Source: Acidovorax sp. A79
Lineage (GTDB): Bacteria > Pseudomonadota > Gammaproteobacteria > Burkholderiales > Burkholderiaceae_C
Assembly (NCBI RefSeq): GCF_041154505.1
Contig: NZ_AP028672.1
Span: 1,687,001-1,751,000 of the forward strand
Reading direction: 5' to 3'
Length of the DNA: 64,000 nucleotides
The notes beneath the pieces were generated by a model, which was not told the DNA's origin, made no database searches, and saw only the letters and a program-made list of their open reading frames with translations. Position 1 is the stretch's first letter. Each line of letters opens with the position of its first letter. A program made the position numbers and the translations under genes. Shown in pieces: positions 8,669 to 17,693 of the stretch.

Positions 8669-9535
8669 ATGACCACCGCGCGCGTGCCCGAGGCGTCCGA
8701 TGATCCGGCGGGCACGGCCGCGCTGAACGCGGGCGGCATGCCCGACGTGGTCGATCAGGTCGCGCTGGCGCGCCTGTATGGCGAGCCGCTGTTCGCGCTG
8801 CCCACGGACCTGTACATCCCGCCCGATGCGCTCGAAGTCTTCCTTGAAGCCTTCGAAGGCCCGCTCGATCTGCTGCTGTACCTGATCCGCAAGCAGAACT
8901 TCAACATCCTCGACATCCCCATGGTGGGGGTGACCAAGCAGTACCTGGCGTATGTGGACGAGATCCGCAGCCGCAACCTGGAGCTGGCGGCCGAGTATTT
9001 GCTGATGGCGGCGATGCTGATCGAGATCAAGTCGCGCATGCTGCTGCCGCCCAAGAAGCAGGCCGAGGGCGAGGAGCCCGAAGACCCGCGCGCCGAGCTG
9101 GTGCGCCGCCTGCTCGAATACGAACAGATGAAGATGGCCGCCGCCCGCCTGGGGCAGTTGCCGCAGTACGGGCGCGACTTCCTCAAGGCGCAGGTCTACA
9201 TCGAACAAAGCCTGCAGCCGCGCTTTCCGGACGTGCACGTGGTGGAGCTGCAGGACGCCTGGCGCGACATCCTGAAACGCGCCAAGCTCGTGCAGCACCA
9301 CAGGATCACGCGCGAAGAGCTGAGCGTGCGCGAATATATGAGCATGGTGCTCAAGACGCTGCAGGGCCGCCGCTTCGTGGAGTTTGAAGAACTCTTCGAG
9401 CCCGAAAAAGGCAGCACCGTGCTGGTGGTGACCTTCATCGCCCTGCTGGAGCTGGCCAAGGAGACGCTGATCGAGATCACGCAGGCCGAGGCGTTTGCCC
9501 CCATCTACGTGCGCCTCGCCTATGTACCGGCATGA
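8669..9535 (+). CDS. scpA: Segregation and condensation protein A
   Basis: ScpA is the kleisin subunit of the SMC-ScpA-ScpB condensin that organises the chromosome. The protein has 288 residues. After a variable N-terminus of about 45 residues come the conserved 'FEGPLDLLLYLIRKQNFNI' and 'YLLMAAMLIEIKSRMLLP', then an acidic linker (EGEEPEDPR), and a C-terminal winged-helix region (FIALLELAKE). scpB and smc are not in the window. ATG 8669 lies directly behind a dispersed repeat copy and no classical Shine-Dalgarno is visible, so the translation rate may depend on the repeat. Confidence 0.95.
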   Translation: MTTARVPEASDDPAGTAALNAGGMPDVVDQVALARLYGEPLFALPTDLYIPPDALEVFLEAFEGPLDLLLYLIRKQNFNILDIPMVGVTKQYLAYVDEIRSRNLELAAEYLLMAAMLIEIKSRMLLPPKKQAEGEEPEDPRAELVRRLLEYEQMKMAAARLGQLPQYGRDFLKAQVYIEQSLQPRFPDVHVVELQDAWRDILKRAKLVQHHRITREELSVREYMSMVLKTLQGRRFVEFEELFEPEKGSTVLVVTFIALLELAKETLIEITQAEAFAPIYVRLAYVPA

Positions 9536-9537
9536 CA

Positions 9538-9614
9538 CCCCCTGAGCGGCTGCGCCGCTTCCCCCTCTCTCGCTGCGCGGGAGGGGGACGCCACCGGTGG
9601 CCTGGCAAAGCCAG
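9538..9614 (+). repeat. GC-rich dispersed repeat, copy A
   Basis: This follows the scpA stop. It runs CCCCCTGAG, a GCGGCTGCGCCGC hairpin, CCCCCTCTCTCG, GGGAGGGGGACGC, then GGCCTGGCAAAGCCAG. A second copy with the same blocks follows secB (34586-34672). The CCCCCTC/GAGGGGG arms can pair, so it may act as a terminator. Confidence 0.75.
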
Positions 9615-9671
9615 CTTCACGGTGGCCCCGGCCGGGAGCCGCGCCCACTTCAACGGCAACTGACACCTTCC

Positions 9672-11261
9672 ATGGCATCCCACGACTTCGACGTTCTCAT
9701 CGTAGGCAGCGGCCTCGCAGGCCTCTCGGCCGCGCTGCACCTGGCCCCCACGCACCGCGTGGCCGTGATCACCAAGCGCACGCTGCAGGATGGATCGAGC
9801 GGCTGGGCCCAGGGCGGCATTGCCGCCGTGCTGGCCGATGACGACAGTTTTGCCGCCCACATCGAAGACACGCTGGTGGCCGGCGCAGGCCTGTGCGACC
9901 TGGCTACCACGCGCTTCGTGGTCGAGAACGCACCCGCATCGATCGCCTGGCTGCGCCAGCTGGGCGTTCCCTTCACGCTCGAAGGCGACCAGCTGCACCT
10001 CACGCGCGAAGGCGGCCACAGCGCGCGCCGCATTGCCCATGTGACCGACGCCACCGGCGCGGCCGTGCAGCGCACGCTGATCGACGTGGTGCGCGCCACG
10101 CCCGGCATCACGCTGTTCGAGCAGCACACGCTGGTGGACCTGATCACCACGCGCAAGCTGGGCCTGCCCGGCCACCGGTGCCTCGGCCTGCATGCGCTGG
10201 ACAGCGACACCGATGAGGTGGTGACCTTCCGCGCGCCGCAGACCATCCTGGCTACGGGCGGCGCGGGCAAGGTATACCTGTACACCACCAACCCCGACAC
10301 CGCCACGGGCGACGGCATTGCCGCCGCGTGGCGCGCGGGCTGCCGCGTGGCGAACATGGAGTTCATCCAGTTCCACCCCACGGGCCTGTACCACCCGCAC
10401 GAAAAGTCCTTCCTCATCAGCGAGGCGGTGCGCGGCGAAGGCGGCAGGCTGCTGCTACCCCCCTCGGCGGGCGGCACGCGCTTCATGCTGGACCATGACC
10501 CGCGCGCCGAACTGGCCCCGCGCGACGTGGTGGCACGCGCCATCGACTTCGAGATGAAGAAACACGGCCTCGATTGCGTGCACCTGGACATCTCGCACCA
10601 GAGCCCCGCGTTCTTGCAGGAACACTTTCCGAACATCCTGGCCCACTGCGCCGCGCTGGGCATCGACATCACCAAAGAGCCCATCCCCGTGGTGCCCACG
10701 GCCCACTTCACTTGCGGCGGAGTGCTGACCGACCTGGCCGGCCGCACCGACCTGCCCGGCCTGTACGCCGTGGGCGAGGTGGCCTGCACCGGCCTGCACG
10801 GCGCCAACCGGCTGGCCAGCAACTCGCTGCTCGAATGCATGGTGTTCGCACGCGCTGCCGCCCAGGCCATTGCCACGGCCCCCACCGCCGATCTGCCCGC
10901 CGTGCCCGCCTGGGACGACAGCCGCGTGACCGACGCAGACGAGTCCGTCGTCATCTCCCACAACTGGGACGAGCTGCGCCGCTTCATGTGGGACTACGTG
11001 GGCATCGTGCGCACCAACAAGCGCCTGGAGCGCGCCGCGCACCGCATCGCCATGCTGCAGGGCGAGATCCAGGAGTTCTACGCGCACTTTCACATCACGC
11101 GCGACCTGCTGGAGCTGCGCAACCTGGTGCAGGTGGCCGACCTGATCGTGAAAAGCGCGCAGCTGCGCCGCGAAAGCCGGGGCCTGCATTTCAGCCGCGA
11201 CTACCCTGAGATCGCAGCCCCAGCCGCCCCTACCATCCTCGTCCCCCCGGTGCCCCGATGA
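9672..11261 (+). CDS. nadB: L-aspartate oxidase
   Basis: NadB oxidises L-aspartate to iminoaspartate using FAD, the first step of de novo NAD synthesis; NadA and NadC, encoded about 9 kb away, complete it. The protein has 529 residues, normal for the family. It has the dinucleotide-binding motif VLIVGSGLAGLSAALHLA (near residues 7-25), SSGWAQGGIAAVL, the FAD/substrate region EFIQFHPTGLYHP, and the C-terminal helical domain shared with succinate dehydrogenase flavoproteins. ATG 9672 is preferred to upstream in-frame starts lying in the repeat-derived spacer. The stop overlaps the queE start by 4 bp. Confidence 0.96.
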   Translation: MASHDFDVLIVGSGLAGLSAALHLAPTHRVAVITKRTLQDGSSGWAQGGIAAVLADDDSFAAHIEDTLVAGAGLCDLATTRFVVENAPASIAWLRQLGVPFTLEGDQLHLTREGGHSARRIAHVTDATGAAVQRTLIDVVRATPGITLFEQHTLVDLITTRKLGLPGHRCLGLHALDSDTDEVVTFRAPQTILATGGAGKVYLYTTNPDTATGDGIAAAWRAGCRVANMEFIQFHPTGLYHPHEKSFLISEAVRGEGGRLLLPPSAGGTRFMLDHDPRAELAPRDVVARAIDFEMKKHGLDCVHLDISHQSPAFLQEHFPNILAHCAALGIDITKEPIPVVPTAHFTCGGVLTDLAGRTDLPGLYAVGEVACTGLHGANRLASNSLLECMVFARAAAQAIATAPTADLPAVPAWDDSRVTDADESVVISHNWDELRRFMWDYVGIVRTNKRLERAAHRIAMLQGEIQEFYAHFHITRDLLELRNLVQVADLIVKSAQLRRESRGLHFSRDYPEIAAPAAPTILVPPVPR

Positions 11262-11893
11262 CCTACAGCGTCAAGGAAATTTTCTACACCCTGCAAGGTG
11301 AAGGCGGCCAGGCAGGCACGCCTGCCGTGTTCTGCCGCTTTGCGGGCTGCAACCTCTGGACGGGCCGCGAGCAGGACCGCGCGCAGGCCATCTGCCAGTT
11401 CTGCGACACCGACTTCGTGGGCACCGACGGCACTTTGGGCGGCAAGTTCGACACCGCCACGCTGCTGGCCGACACCATCGCCGCGCAGTGGCCTGCCGGC
11501 GCAGGCCACCGGCTGGTGGTGCTGACCGGTGGCGAGCCCCTGCTGCAGGTCGACGCTGAACTCATCGACGCACTGCACGCCCAGCAGTTCCGCATCGCCG
11601 TGGAGAGCAACGGCACCGTGAAAGCGCCCGAGGGCATCGACTGGCTGTGCATCAGCCCCAAGGCCGGTGCACCGTGGGTCCAGCGCAGCGGACAGGAGCT
11701 GAAACTCGTGTGGCCCCAGCCCGGGTTCGACCTGCGGGCGCTGGAGCAGGACACCCAGTTCACCCACCGCTTCCTGCAGCCCATGGACGGCCTGCTGCAG
11801 CGCCAGAACACCGCCGCCTGCATCGACGCCTGCCTGGCGCACCCCGCATGGCGCCTGAGCCTGCAGACCCACAAGCTCACCGGCATCCGGTGA
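11258..11893 (+). CDS. queE: 7-carboxy-7-deazaguanine synthase (radical SAM)
   Basis: QueE converts 6-carboxytetrahydropterin to 7-carboxy-7-deazaguanine in the queuosine pathway, using S-adenosylmethionine and a 4Fe-4S cluster. The protein has 211 residues. The cluster motif is CX14CX2C (from FAGCNLW to ICQFCDTDF) rather than the standard CX3CX2C; this long-insert form is known from Burkholderia QueE. 'TLQGEG' near the N-terminus and LTGGEPLLQ (the SAM-binding GGE motif) support the call. It overlaps nadB by 4 bp and is followed by queD after 27 bp. queC and queF are not in the window. Confidence 0.94.
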   Translation: MTYSVKEIFYTLQGEGGQAGTPAVFCRFAGCNLWTGREQDRAQAICQFCDTDFVGTDGTLGGKFDTATLLADTIAAQWPAGAGHRLVVLTGGEPLLQVDAELIDALHAQQFRIAVESNGTVKAPEGIDWLCISPKAGAPWVQRSGQELKLVWPQPGFDLRALEQDTQFTHRFLQPMDGLLQRQNTAACIDACLAHPAWRLSLQTHKLTGIR

Positions 11894-11920
11894 TGCGGCA
11901 TTTTTGTTGTTGATTTCCGT

Positions 11921-12295
11921 ATGTTGTTCACCATTTCCCAGCGCTTCTTCTTCGACGCCGCCCACACCCTGCGCCGCGAGATCGAGGCCGAAGGCAGCCG
12001 CCGCGTGCACGGCCACACCTACCACGCCGAGGTCTCGCTCAGCGGCCCGCGCGACCCCGCCACTGGCATGGTGCTGGACCTGGGCCTGCTGCGCCGGGGC
12101 CTGGAGGTGGTGCGCGGGCAGCTCGACCACCACATGCTGGATGACGTGCCGGGCCTGGGCACGCCCACGCTCGAGAACCTGTGCGTCTTCATCGCCCAGG
12201 CGCTGCCCGCCGAACTGCAGCCGCGCGTGAGCCGCGTGCGCGTGTGGCGCGACGCGCTGGGCGACAGCTGCTTGCTCGACCTGCCCGCGCGCTGA
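11921..12295 (+). CDS. queD: QueD/PTPS-family protein, catalytic Cys replaced by Ser
   Basis: This small T-fold protein (124 residues) would make 6-carboxytetrahydropterin from dihydroneopterin triphosphate if active. The zinc ligands are present (DAAH; VHGHTYH), as is the Asp-His pair (QLDHHMLDD). The cysteine four residues before HGH in E. coli QueD (CxxxHGH) is a serine here (SRRVHGH), and the C-terminal catalytic Glu region (KETC in E. coli) reads WRDALGDS. It follows queE directly, which supports a queuosine role, but the chemistry may differ or the true QueD may lie elsewhere. The family call is sure; the activity is not. Confidence 0.82.
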   Translation: MLFTISQRFFFDAAHTLRREIEAEGSRRVHGHTYHAEVSLSGPRDPATGMVLDLGLLRRGLEVVRGQLDHHMLDDVPGLGTPTLENLCVFIAQALPAELQPRVSRVRVWRDALGDSCLLDLPAR

Positions 12296-12359
12296 CACAC
12301 CACCTGCCCCGCCGGCAGACCCAGCCCGCGCCGCCACCGACTTCATCCAAGGAAGCCCG

Positions 12360-12740
12360 ATGTTCCGTACCTTGCTCAAATCCAAGATCCACCGCGTCGC
12401 CGTGACCCAGTGCGAGCTGCACTACGAAGGCTCCTGCGCCATCGACGAAGACCTGCTCGATGCTGCCGACATCGCCGAGAACGAGCAGATCCACATCTGG
12501 AACATCAACAACGGCGAGCGTTTCATCACCTACGCCATCAAGGGCCAGCGCGGCAGCGGCATGATCTCGGTGAACGGCTCGGCCGCGCGCCGCGCCGCCG
12601 TGGGCGACCTCATCATCATCGCGGCCTTCGCCCAGGTGCATGAGGACCAGGTGCCCACGCACCAGCCGCAACTGGTGTTCGTGGACGAGCACAACCGCCA
12701 GACCGGACTGCGCCACGCCGTGCCCACACAGGCCCTGTGA
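12360..12740 (+). CDS. panD: Aspartate 1-decarboxylase proenzyme
   Basis: PanD decarboxylates aspartate to beta-alanine for pantothenate and coenzyme A synthesis. The protein has 126 residues. The self-cleavage site is G24-S25 (HYEGSCAID), which yields the pyruvoyl group; the catalytic-loop Lys (near residue 9) and Tyr58-equivalent region (ERFITYAI) are present. The stop and the bioA start share one base (TGATG), so panD leads the biotin genes. panB and panC lie about 9 kb downstream as a separate unit. Confidence 0.97.
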   Translation: MFRTLLKSKIHRVAVTQCELHYEGSCAIDEDLLDAADIAENEQIHIWNINNGERFITYAIKGQRGSGMISVNGSAARRAAVGDLIIIAAFAQVHEDQVPTHQPQLVFVDEHNRQTGLRHAVPTQAL

Positions 12741-14074
12741 TGAACATGCAGCCCCTGCACGACGGCCTGGTGGCCCGCAGCCTCGCCAGCGTCTGGCACC
12801 CCTGCACGCAGATGAAGCGGCACGAGGCCCAGCCGCCCGTGGCCATCGCGCGCGCACAGGGGCCTTGGCTCTACGACACGCAAGGCCGGCGCTACCTCGA
12901 CGGCATCAGCTCCTGGTGGGTCAACCTCTTTGGCCACAGCCACCCGCACATCAAGGCGGCCCTCGCCGACCAGCTGGAGCGGCTCGACCACGTGATGCTC
13001 GCCGGCTTCACGCATGCGCCGGTGGTGGAGCTGTCGGAAAGCCTCTCCGCGCTCACGGGCCTGGGCCATGCGTTCTACGGCAGCGACGGCGCGGCGGCCA
13101 CCGAGATCGCCCTGAAGATGAGTGCGCACTACTGGCGCAACATGGGTCGCCCCGCCAAGAGCCGCTTTGTGGGTCTGGCCGGTGGCTACCACGGCGAGAC
13201 CGTGGGCGCGCTGGCCGTGACCGACATCGCGATCTTCCGCGAGGCCTACGCGCCGCTGGTGCGCCTGGCCGCCACCGTGCCCAGCCCCGATGCACGCGGC
13301 GCGGCGCCCGGCGAAAGCGCCGAGGACGTGGCGCGTCGCAGTGCCCAGGCGCTCGATGCCTGGCTGGCCGAGCACCACGCGAGCACCGCCGCGCTCATCG
13401 TCGAACCGCTGGTGCAGTGCGCCGCCGGCATGGCGATGCACAGCCCCGAATACCTGCGCCTGGCGCGCGCGCTGTGCGACCGCTACGAGGTGCACCTGGT
13501 GGTGGACGAGATCGCCGTGGGCTTTGGCCGCACGGGCACGATGTTCGCCCACCAGCAGGCGGGCATCCGGCCGGACTTCATCTGCCTGTCCAAGGGCCTC
13601 ACGGGCGGCACGCTGCCGCTGTCGGCCGTGCTCACCACCGACGCGGTGTATGCCGCGTTCTACGACGACGATGTGGCGCGCGGCTTTCTGCACTCGCATT
13701 CGTACACCGGCAACCCGCTGGCCTGCCGCGCGGCGCTGGCCACGCTGGAGCTGTTCGGCCAGCTCGACACCCTCAACGCCAATGCGGCCCTGGCCCTGCG
13801 CATCGACGCGGCCTGCATGCCGCTCACCCGCCATCCGCGCGTGCGCCACGCGCGGCGCCTGGGAATGATCTGGGCCTGGGACATCGACAACACGCTGCCC
13901 GACTTCGCACGCCGTTACCACCAGCACGCCATGGCGCGGGGGCTGGTGCTGCGCCCCATCGGCCACACGCTGTACGCGATGCCACCCTATGTGCTCGACG
14001 AAGAGGCCGTGCAGCGCCTCGCCGAGGGCGCGCTGGGCGCACTGAACGCCACCCTGCAGGAGGAGACCCCATGA
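12740..14074 (+). CDS. bioA: Adenosylmethionine-8-amino-7-oxononanoate aminotransferase
   Basis: BioA transfers an amino group from S-adenosylmethionine to KAPA, giving DAPA, in biotin synthesis. It is a class III PLP aminotransferase of 444 residues. It has [10 protein letters not shown] and the active-site region [26 protein letters not shown], the PLP-binding Asp in [13 protein letters not shown] and the Schiff-base lysine in [12 protein letters not shown] 12740 overlaps the panD stop; a GTG one codon earlier is also possible. It overlaps bioD by 4 bp. Confidence 0.97.
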   Translation: MNMQPLHDGLVARSLASVWHPCTQMKRHEAQPPVAIARAQGPWLYDTQGRRYLDGISSWWVNLFGHSHPHIKAALADQLERLDHVMLAGFTHAPVVELSESLSALTGLGHAFYGSDGAAATEIALKMSAHYWRNMGRPAKSRFVGLAGGYHGETVGALAVTDIAIFREAYAPLVRLAATVPSPDARGAAPGESAEDVARRSAQALDAWLAEHHASTAALIVEPLVQCAAGMAMHSPEYLRLARALCDRYEVHLVVDEIAVGFGRTGTMFAHQQAGIRPDFICLSKGLTGGTLPLSAVLTTDAVYAAFYDDDVARGFLHSHSYTGNPLACRAALATLELFGQLDTLNANAALALRIDAACMPLTRHPRVRHARRLGMIWAWDIDNTLPDFARRYHQHAMARGLVLRPIGHTLYAMPPYVLDEEAVQRLAEGALGALNATLQEETP

Positions 14075-14742
14075 TTGGATGTTTTGTCACCGGCACCGAC
14101 ACGGGCGTCGGCAAGACGCTGGTGTCCACCGGCCTGCTGCACGCCCTGGCGCCACACCACCGCCGCGTGGTCGGCATGAAGCCGGTGGCCGCGGGCGTGG
14201 TGCCCTGGGGCGAGGACTGGGCCAGCGAGGACGCGATCGCGCTGCGTTCGGCCTCCACGCTGGCCGTGGCGCCCGAGCTGGACAACCCCGTGCTGCTGCT
14301 CGATCCGCTCTCGCCCCACATCGCCGCCGCGCGCGCCGGGGTGCGGATCGACATCGCGGCCATCGTGCGCAGCTACCAGGCCCTGGCGGCCCAGGCCGAT
14401 GCGGTGGTGGTCGAAGGCGCGGGGGGCTTCCACGTGCCGCTGTCGGACACCGAGACCGGCGCCGACCTGGCCCAGGCCCTGGCCCTGCCCGTGGTGCTGG
14501 TGGTGGGCCTGCGGCTGGGCTGCCTGAACCACGCGCTGCTCACGGCCGAGGCGATCCGCGCGCGCGGCCTCGCGCTGGCCGGCTGGGTGGCCAACCGCGT
14601 GGACCCTGGCATGGACGCGGCCGAAGAGAACATCGCCTACCTGCGGGACCGCCTGGGCGCGCCGCTGCTGGCCGAGGTGCCCTACCAGGAACTGCCCGAC
14701 GCGCGCGGCCTGGTGTTCGAGCTTCCCGGGGAGTGGCTATGA
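14071..14742 (+). CDS. bioD: ATP-dependent dethiobiotin synthetase
   Basis: BioD closes the ureido ring of dethiobiotin from DAPA, CO2 and ATP. The protein has 223 residues, with the P-loop GTDTGVGKT (about 8-16), the substrate-binding lysine in [20 protein letters not shown] and the nucleotide motif VANRVDP. It overlaps bioA upstream and bioF downstream by 4 bp each, so the three are translationally coupled. bioB and bioC are not seen in the window. Confidence 0.96.
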   Translation: MIGCFVTGTDTGVGKTLVSTGLLHALAPHHRRVVGMKPVAAGVVPWGEDWASEDAIALRSASTLAVAPELDNPVLLLDPLSPHIAAARAGVRIDIAAIVRSYQALAAQADAVVVEGAGGFHVPLSDTETGADLAQALALPVVLVVGLRLGCLNHALLTAEAIRARGLALAGWVANRVDPGMDAAEENIAYLRDRLGAPLLAEVPYQELPDARGLVFELPGEWL

Positions 14743-16025
14743 CCGCGCCGACCTCCTGCGCGTCCTGGCTGGACGAGATCCCAGGGCAAATCGCCGACCT
14801 CGAGCGCGCCCACCTGCTGCGCCGCCGCCGCGTGGTGCAGCCCGCAGGGGGTGCCCACCTGCTGGTGGACGGGCAATCCATGCTGGCCTTCTGCAGCAAC
14901 GACTACCTGGGCCTGGCCGGCCACCCCGCGCTGGCCGAGGCCGCGCGCGAGGCCACGCACACCTTTGGCGTGGGCTCGGGCGGCTCGCCCCTGGTCAGCG
15001 GGCACAGCGCCGCCAACGCAGCGCTGGAGCAGGAACTGGCCGCCTTCGTGCAATTGCCCCGGGCGCTGTACTTCTACGCGGGCTATGCCACCAATACCGG
15101 CATCATCCCCGCCCTGGTGGGCGCGGGCGACGCACTGTTTTCCGATGCGCTCAACCATGCCTGCCTGATCGATGGCGCGCGGCTGTCACGCGCCACCATC
15201 CACCGCTACCCGCATGCCGACCTGGCGGCACTGCAAGCCGCGCTGGCCGCCAGCCCCGCGCGGCGCAAGCTGGTGGTCAGCGATGCCGTCTTCAGCATGG
15301 ATGGCGACCTGATCGACATCCCGGCGCTGCTGGCGCTGTGCGAGCGCTACGACGCCCTGCTGCTGCTGGACGACGCCCATGGCTTTGGCGTGCTCGGGCC
15401 GCAGGGGCGCGGCAGCCTGGCGCACGCGGGGCTGGCGGGTGCCGCCGCGTCGCGCCGCGTGCTCTACATGGCCACGCTGGGCAAGGCGGCGGGCGTCGCC
15501 GGCGCCTTCGTGGCGGGCGACGCGGCACTCATCGAATGGCTGCTGCAGAAGACGCGCACCTACATCTTCGCCACCGCCGCGCCGCCCCTGCTGGCGAGCG
15601 CCTTGCGCAAGAGCCTGGAGCTGATGGCGGCCGCCGACGAGCTGCGGGAGGGGCTGCGCCAGCGCATTGCGCAACTGAGCGAAGGCCTGGCCACGCTGCC
15701 CCCAGGACTGGGCTGGCAACTGCTGCCATCCCACACGGCGGTGCAGGCACTCGTGATCGGCAGCAACGAAGCCGCCCTGGCCGCGATGGAAAGCCTGCGC
15801 CGCGAGGGCCTGTGGGTGCCCGCCATCCGCCCGCCCACCGTGCCCGCGGGCACGGCCCGGCTGCGCATTGCGCTGTCGGCCGCCCACACGGCCCACGATG
15901 TGGACCGGTTGCTGGCCGCCCTGGCCGCGCATGCGGCCCACGCGGTCCCGGCGGCCCGCCACGTGGCCGCCCGGCAGCCGCCAGCCACTGGCACCAGCGG
16001 CGCGCGCGCGGCCGTCAGCGGCTGA
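14739..16025 (+). CDS. bioF: 8-amino-7-oxononanoate synthase
   Basis: BioF condenses pimeloyl-ACP (or CoA) with L-alanine to KAPA, the step before BioA. It is a PLP enzyme of the alpha-oxoamine synthase family. The protein has 428 residues, longer than the usual 385-390 because of an Ala/Pro/Arg-rich tail of about 30 residues after the catalytic domain. Motifs: [26 protein letters not shown], the PLP Asp region [12 protein letters not shown] and the Schiff-base lysine in [12 protein letters not shown]. Gene order is bioA-bioD-bioF. It converges on the carbonic anhydrase gene with no evident terminator between them. Confidence 0.96.
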   Translation: MTAPTSCASWLDEIPGQIADLERAHLLRRRRVVQPAGGAHLLVDGQSMLAFCSNDYLGLAGHPALAEAAREATHTFGVGSGGSPLVSGHSAANAALEQELAAFVQLPRALYFYAGYATNTGIIPALVGAGDALFSDALNHACLIDGARLSRATIHRYPHADLAALQAALAASPARRKLVVSDAVFSMDGDLIDIPALLALCERYDALLLLDDAHGFGVLGPQGRGSLAHAGLAGAAASRRVLYMATLGKAAGVAGAFVAGDAALIEWLLQKTRTYIFATAAPPLLASALRKSLELMAAADELREGLRQRIAQLSEGLATLPPGLGWQLLPSHTAVQALVIGSNEAALAAMESLRREGLWVPAIRPPTVPAGTARLRIALSAAHTAHDVDRLLAALAAHAAHAVPAARHVAARQPPATGTSGARAAVSG

Positions 16026-16084
16026 GGGCAGGCGCCGCCGGTGCTCCCCGCGCCCCCCTGGAGCGCCGTCCCCCGGAGTGGCCG

Positions 16085-16840
16085 TCAGGCGCTTTCCTTG
16101 ACCACGCGCCCGTTGAGCGGCTGCAATGGCCGCGCGTTGGCGTTGTACAGCTGGCGAAACGCCTTGATCTGCTGGGCGCCGAGCTTCACGGGCTCCTTGA
16201 GCACCATCCACTGCACGCCTTCGGAACACGGCGGCGTGGTCAGCGAGCCGTCAAAGCTGTAGTAGCCTTTCCTGGCGGGCAACAGGGCGCTGGCGTCCAG
16301 GGTGAGCCCCTGCACCGTCACCTGCTCGCCGGTGCGCGGCAGGTGCGCAAAGATGGGAGCCCACGCGGCATTGGTCTTGCCGGGCTGTATCAGCGCGGCC
16401 ACCACGCCCAGCCCGCCGTCCTCGCCCTTGTGCACGAAGTGCGCCACCATGGCCGCGCGCTTGCCGCCAATGGCTTCCTCGCTGGGGGTGTGGAAGTGGA
16501 ACTGCAGCAGCTCCATGGCCCTGCCGTTGACCACGAGCCTGCTGCCGGCGGGCATGTTGACCTGCACCGTGTGGCCGTTGTTGACCAGCGTGGGCGCCCC
16601 GGGCGTGTACTGGAACTCGAGCGCCGGCAGCGCCTCCTTCACGGTCTTGCGGATGTCCACGGGGCTTTGCGCCGCACCCCGCGCGCAGGCTTCAAAGCCC
16701 GCCTCCAGCGCGCCCCAGTGCGTGGCGCCGTGCTTGCCCTTGTACTCCCAGTGCGGTGGCGATTGCGCGCCAGCCCCGGTGGCGGCGCACAGCGCCAGGA
16801 CGGCGAGAGCGGTGTGTCGGATCATTTTTTGGTATGTCAT
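16085..16840 (-). CDS. Alpha-class carbonic anhydrase (periplasmic)
   Basis: This interconverts CO2 and bicarbonate, probably in the periplasm. The protein has 251 residues and a signal peptide ending ATGAGAQ (about residue 26). The zinc histidines are in QFHFHTPSEE and MVAHFVH. The proton-relay and substrate-pocket motifs AQSPVDI and DGSLTTPPCSEGV are present, so it should be active. The frame is open far upstream without a sensible N-terminus; ATG 16840 or the ATG five codons later (16825) give the signal peptide. No strong Shine-Dalgarno is present at either. Confidence 0.93.
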   Translation of the reverse strand: MTYQKMIRHTALAVLALCAATGAGAQSPPHWEYKGKHGATHWGALEAGFEACARGAAQSPVDIRKTVKEALPALEFQYTPGAPTLVNNGHTVQVNMPAGSRLVVNGRAMELLQFHFHTPSEEAIGGKRAAMVAHFVHKGEDGGLGVVAALIQPGKTNAAWAPIFAHLPRTGEQVTVQGLTLDASALLPARKGYYSFDGSLTTPPCSEGVQWMVLKEPVKLGAQQIKAFRQLYNANARPLQPLNGRVVKESA

Positions 16841-17274
16841 GGTTTTACTGAACACGGTTGAGGAAAAGCCGCTGCCCACCTGCACGTCCGCCGCATGCGC
16901 CACGGTTCGCCACGGGTTGCAGCACCCTGGCAATGTTCCTGGCGGCACGGCAGGAACCTGCGAACCGGCACACGGCGCGGGCCCCGCACAGTGAGCGCGG
17001 GGCCGCCCGGATTCTGAGCAGGCGGGCCGCTCCGCGGCAACACAAATCGCGCATGGCCCTGGTGCCGTGTCAACAAGAAGCGGCCGCCCCGCATTCGCCA
17101 CCGGCCTTCAAGCGCACGCGAACGCACGCGAGGGCTGGAACGTCGCCCCCGGGCCGGGGCCGGCCTGGGAACCTGACCGGCGCAAGCCCCCGCGCGCCCG
17201 GCGGTGAACCCGCGCCCTTAAACTGGCGCGGCGCGCACAGTGCGTGCCCCGCCCAGAACGGAATCACGAATCCC
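16841..17274. other. Intergenic region between carbonic anhydrase and tautomerase genes
   Basis: This divergent spacer of 434 bp has no gene I can support: its plus-strand open frame is low-complexity Ala/Pro/Arg and lacks a start signal. It must contain both promoters, but no clear sigma-70 or regulator site stands out. Confidence 0.5.
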
Positions 17275-17634
17275 ATGCCCCATCTCACCGTCGAATACTC
17301 CAGCAACCTGCCCCACTATCCCGAGGCGGACACCCTGGCTGCGCTCAACGCCACCCTGTGCGCCCACCCCGAGGTGCAGGACGAGGCCGATCTGAAGACC
17401 CGATTCATCGTGGCCGACAGCTTCGAGATCGGCACCGCACCGGCCCAGCGCGCGTTCGTGCACGCGCAGCTGCGTCTGCTCTCGGGCCGCACGCCCGAGG
17501 CCAAGAAAGAACTCTCCGGGCGCATCGCCGCCGTGCTGCGCGAACGCACACCCCGCCCACAGGGCGTGATGGTGCAGCTGAGCGTGGAAGTGGTGGACAT
17601 GGACCGGGGCTCCTACGCCAAAGAGCGGCTTTGA
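17275..17634 (+). CDS. 5-carboxymethyl-2-hydroxymuconate delta-isomerase-like tautomerase
   Basis: This tautomerase-superfamily protein has 119 residues and a catalytic Pro directly after the start Met (MPHLTVEYSSNL). The family (CHMI, HpaF) isomerises a ring-cleavage product in homoprotocatechuate breakdown. Length and the end motif GVMVQLSVEVVDMDR fit. No other aromatic-degradation gene is nearby, so this orphan copy may have another substrate. ATG 17275 is fixed by the need for Pro at position 2. Confidence 0.85.
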   Translation: MPHLTVEYSSNLPHYPEADTLAALNATLCAHPEVQDEADLKTRFIVADSFEIGTAPAQRAFVHAQLRLLSGRTPEAKKELSGRIAAVLRERTPRPQGVMVQLSVEVVDMDRGSYAKERL

Positions 17635-17693
17635 ACCGGCGCTGAATCCTCCGCCAGCCCGGCCCCCACCACCACGCGGGGCGCCGGCGCCGA

